A DNA stretch of 8,379 nucleotides, taken from the NCBI GenBank assembly GCA_027327845.1, contig DAHVYC010000022.1:1-8379 (forward strand), in the 5' to 3' direction. This document shows positions 7,326-8,379 of the stretch, in pieces. Under the pieces are notes generated by a model, which saw only the letters and a list, made by a program, of their open reading frames with translations, did no database searches and had not been told where the DNA came from. The DNA is from Candidatus Nomurabacteria bacterium (GTDB lineage Bacteria; Patescibacteriota; Minisyncoccia; Phycocordibacterales; UBA9973). How positions within the stretch are numbered: the stretch's first letter is position 1; each line of letters starts with the position of its first letter. The position numbers and the translations under genes are program-made.

Positions 7326-7452
7326 ACCAGATGTCATTAGAATAAAAGCCATGTGTCTTATCAGCTGTGAAGATAAGATTCTCCTTGCTAGAGGATTTTA
7401 TAAAGATAGAAATTGTTTAAAAATCCTTAGTATACAGTATATTGTATGTTAA
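7315..7452 (+). pseudogene. N-terminal remnant of a NUDIX-type gene overlapping the secA stop
   Basis: In the +1 frame relative to secA, ATG at 7315 (inside the last secA codons) opens a frame reading FKPDVIRIKAMCLI then EDKILLARGFYKD. This resembles the first strand-loop-strand of NUDIX hydrolases (IRIKAxCL...DKILL..G). After about 33 residues the similarity ends, no NUDIX box follows, and the frame stops at 7450-7452. The sequence is too short for a firm family call and could be a chance ORF. The overlap with secA suggests a formerly coupled gene. Confidence 0.35.
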
Positions 7453-7466
7453 GGAATTTAGAAAAT

Positions 7467-7683
7467 ATGAAAAAACTTTTAACACTTTGTATAGTACATC
7501 AGCATCCGAGGGTATTACTTGGTATGAAAAAGCGTGGATTTGGAATAGGACACTGGAATGGTTTCGGCGGCAAGGTGGAAGAAGGTGAGAGCATAGAAGA
7601 AGCGGCAAAGAGGGAAGTTAAAGAAGAAGCTGCAGAGGAGTGTTATTTTAGAGAAAAACGTAGAAGAAGTTGATATAATATAA
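7467..7683 (+). pseudogene. MTH1/MutT-like NUDIX hydrolase with internal deletion
   Basis: ATG at 7467 fits the family N-terminus (MKKLLTLCIV...VLLGMKKRGFGIGHWNGFGGKVEEGE). Intact members are 8-oxo-dGTPase-like pyrophosphatases of about 150-165 residues. The NUDIX box G-x5-E-x7-REV-x-EE is present through EEA, but the closing G-hydrophobic is lost and the frame ends at TGA 7671-7673 after only 69 residues. In the next frame (7642-7683) the DNA reads VILEKNVEEVDII then TAA, which looks like the usual C-terminal end of this family. The pattern fits a deletion of roughly 80-90 codons with a frame change near 7630-7641. An upstream ATG at 7446 would add seven residues. AAGGA at 7451-7455 is a weak SD-like site 11 bases before the start. 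The product is unlikely to fold; an assembly collapse is the alternative. Confidence 0.6.
7671..7679 (+). promoter_or_regulatory. Extended -10 promoter of the mazG-like gene (leaderless start)
   Basis: TGA-TATAAT (hexamer 7674-7679) stands six bases before the ATG at 7686. It overlaps the end of the decayed NUDIX gene. The 14-mer TGATATAATATAAG is shared exactly with 4202-4215. No -35 match and no SD site are seen. Confidence 0.65.
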
Positions 7684-7685
7684 GT

Positions 7686-8009
7686 ATGCAAATAAACGAT
7701 TTTAGAAAATTCATACAGGCGGAGAATAAAAGACTTAAAAAGAGGTATTCTCTGAAAGATGACGAGAAAAGAATATTAGCTAAAATGGTGAAACTCACCG
7801 AAGAAGTAGGCGAATTGGCAGATGAAGTGCTCGCTTTTTCTTCACTCCAAAGGAAAGAAAAACTAGATAAGCACAATAAGGAAAATCTGGCGCATGAATT
7901 TGCGGATGTCATAATTTGTACATTCTTATTAGCGGAATCAATGGGGGTTGATATTGAAGATGGGCTAAAAAAGAAAATGAAGAAAATAGAAAAGAGATAT
8001 GAAAAATAA
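7686..8009 (+). CDS. MazG-like nucleotide pyrophosphohydrolase
   Basis: The 107-residue protein is all-helical in character and carries the metal-binding signature of the all-alpha NTP pyrophosphatase (MazG/dUTPase-2) superfamily: E39-E40-x-x-E43 in KLTEEVGELADEV and E71-x-x-D74 in HEFADVI, 28 residues apart. Members hydrolyse (d)NTPs to the monophosphate and pyrophosphate, often as house-cleaning enzymes; the substrate cannot be read from sequence. The length suits a single-domain MazG-like protein, not the two-domain E. coli MazG. It starts at ATG 7686, six bases after an extended -10, with no SD. It sits just after NUDIX remnants, another nucleotide-sanitation family, and five bases before the membrane-protein gene, so it probably heads a three-gene operon. 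Confidence 0.85.
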   Translation: MQINDFRKFIQAENKRLKKRYSLKDDEKRILAKMVKLTEEVGELADEVLAFSSLQRKEKLDKHNKENLAHEFADVIICTFLLAESMGVDIEDGLKKKMKKIEKRYEK

Positions 8010-8014
8010 AAAAT

Positions 8015-8269
8015 ATGGACCTAGAACAACGAGTAGAAAAAATAGAAGATAGAAATAGTAAAGTGGAAATTGACAAAGCCTGGGAGACTAGTTGGACCAG
8101 GAGATCTCTCCTAGTCCTTTTTACTTATTTGGCAATAGGAGTGTATATGTGGTCGGTTGATATTTCAAAACCATGGCTGAATGCCGTGGTTCCAGCTGTT
8201 GCTTTTATGCTCTCTACTCTCACTATGTCCTTTTTCAAAAAAGTTTGGATAAAGGTTTTTAACAAATAG
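8015..8269 (+). CDS. Small conserved two-helix membrane protein of unknown function
   Basis: This 84-residue protein begins with a charged, coiled-coil-like segment (1-22; LEQRVEKIEDRNSKVE), then AWETSWTRR (22-30), a hydrophobic helix at about 31-48, a short link SKPW, a second hydrophobic helix at about 54-73, and a basic tail (FFKKVWIK). The positive residues flanking the helices (RR before the first, KK after the second) suggest both ends face the cytoplasm. I have a sense that this type recurs in CPR and other bacteria, but I know no function. It follows the mazG-like stop by five bases with no SD, so translation by reinitiation from the upstream gene is likely. Confidence 0.75.
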   Translation: MDLEQRVEKIEDRNSKVEIDKAWETSWTRRSLLVLFTYLAIGVYMWSVDISKPWLNAVVPAVAFMLSTLTMSFFKKVWIKVFNK

Positions 8270-8273
8270 TTTT

Positions 8274-8379
8274 ATGCAAAAAGTTGAAGTTGGAAAAATT
8301 TATAGGCATTTTAAGGGGACCAGAGTAAAAGTTCTTTTTGAGGTTTTGCATAGCGAGACTCTTGAGCCGATGGTGGTCT
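8274..8379 (+). CDS. DUF1653 domain protein (3' end outside window)
   Basis: ATG at 8274 opens a frame that runs to the window edge: 35 residues with EVGKIYRHFKG and VLHSETLEPMVV. These match the start of DUF1653, a small domain with conserved YRHFKG and HSETLE motifs and no established function. About half of the usual ~70 residues is visible. It lies four bases after the stop of the membrane-protein gene, without an SD site and without a clear -10, so it is probably the third gene of the operon. Confidence 0.8.
   Translation, partial: MQKVEVGKIYRHFKGTRVKVLFEVLHSETLEPMVV

Noticed and set aside
7159..7452. 97-residue ORF starting inside secA
   Set aside because: Most of it is an out-of-frame shadow of secA; only the part from 7315 shows possible NUDIX similarity.

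Overview
The window looks like part of a small-genome bacterium of the Candidate Phyla Radiation (Patescibacteria), most likely the Parcubacteria side. The evidence is a strongly divergent 16S rRNA gene (907-region motif GGAATAGACGG, altered 515 and 1492 primer sites, TGTACTCACCGCCCG near the 3' end), AT-rich genes with short spacers, and a protein set (SecA, MazG-like protein, a two-helix membrane protein, DUF1653) that I associate with this group. Visible stops are TAA and TAG, with TGA only at a broken gene, so nothing suggests recoding. The lineage call is inference; only a 16S search would settle it.

Layout, all on the plus strand: (1) 1-1022, the 3' part of a secreted, calcium-binding type protein with an Ig-like domain and a MopE-like DxDxDG repeat. 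(2) 1029-3128, a self-contained 16S rRNA unit: a strong TTGACA-17-TATACT promoter, a leader, 16S at about 1365-2931, a 25-bp leader/trailer stem that would loop out the rRNA, and an intrinsic terminator. No 23S, 5S or spacer tRNA follows. (3) 3143-4174, a divergent D-Ala-D-Ala-ligase-like ATP-grasp gene and, one base after its stop, tRNA-Pro(CGG). (4) 4175-4800, an intergenic region with a promoter plus hairpin RNA, a 134-bp inverted-repeat element flanked by TTAT beside a perfect DnaA box, AT-rich DNA, and a small lysine-rich peptide gene with a structured leader and a terminator. (5) 4815-7325, secA. (6) 7315-7683, remnants of two different NUDIX genes. (7) 7686-8379, a probable operon of a MazG-like pyrophosphohydrolase, a small membrane protein and a DUF1653 protein that runs off the end.

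The most interesting signal joins two parts of the window. The 16S 3' tail has no anti-Shine-Dalgarno CCUCC: after the GGAA-capped helix 45 it reads GGAAUAAUUCAAUU. Protein genes here also lack convincing Shine-Dalgarno sites, and three of them (ATP-grasp, secA, mazG-like) have an extended -10 (TGN plus TATAAT or TAATAT) exactly six bases before an ATG. That places the transcription start on or next to the start codon. Together this suggests a cell that has given up SD/anti-SD pairing and starts many mRNAs leaderless. Genes inside the last operon follow the preceding stop by 4-5 bases without an SD, which would fit termination-reinitiation.
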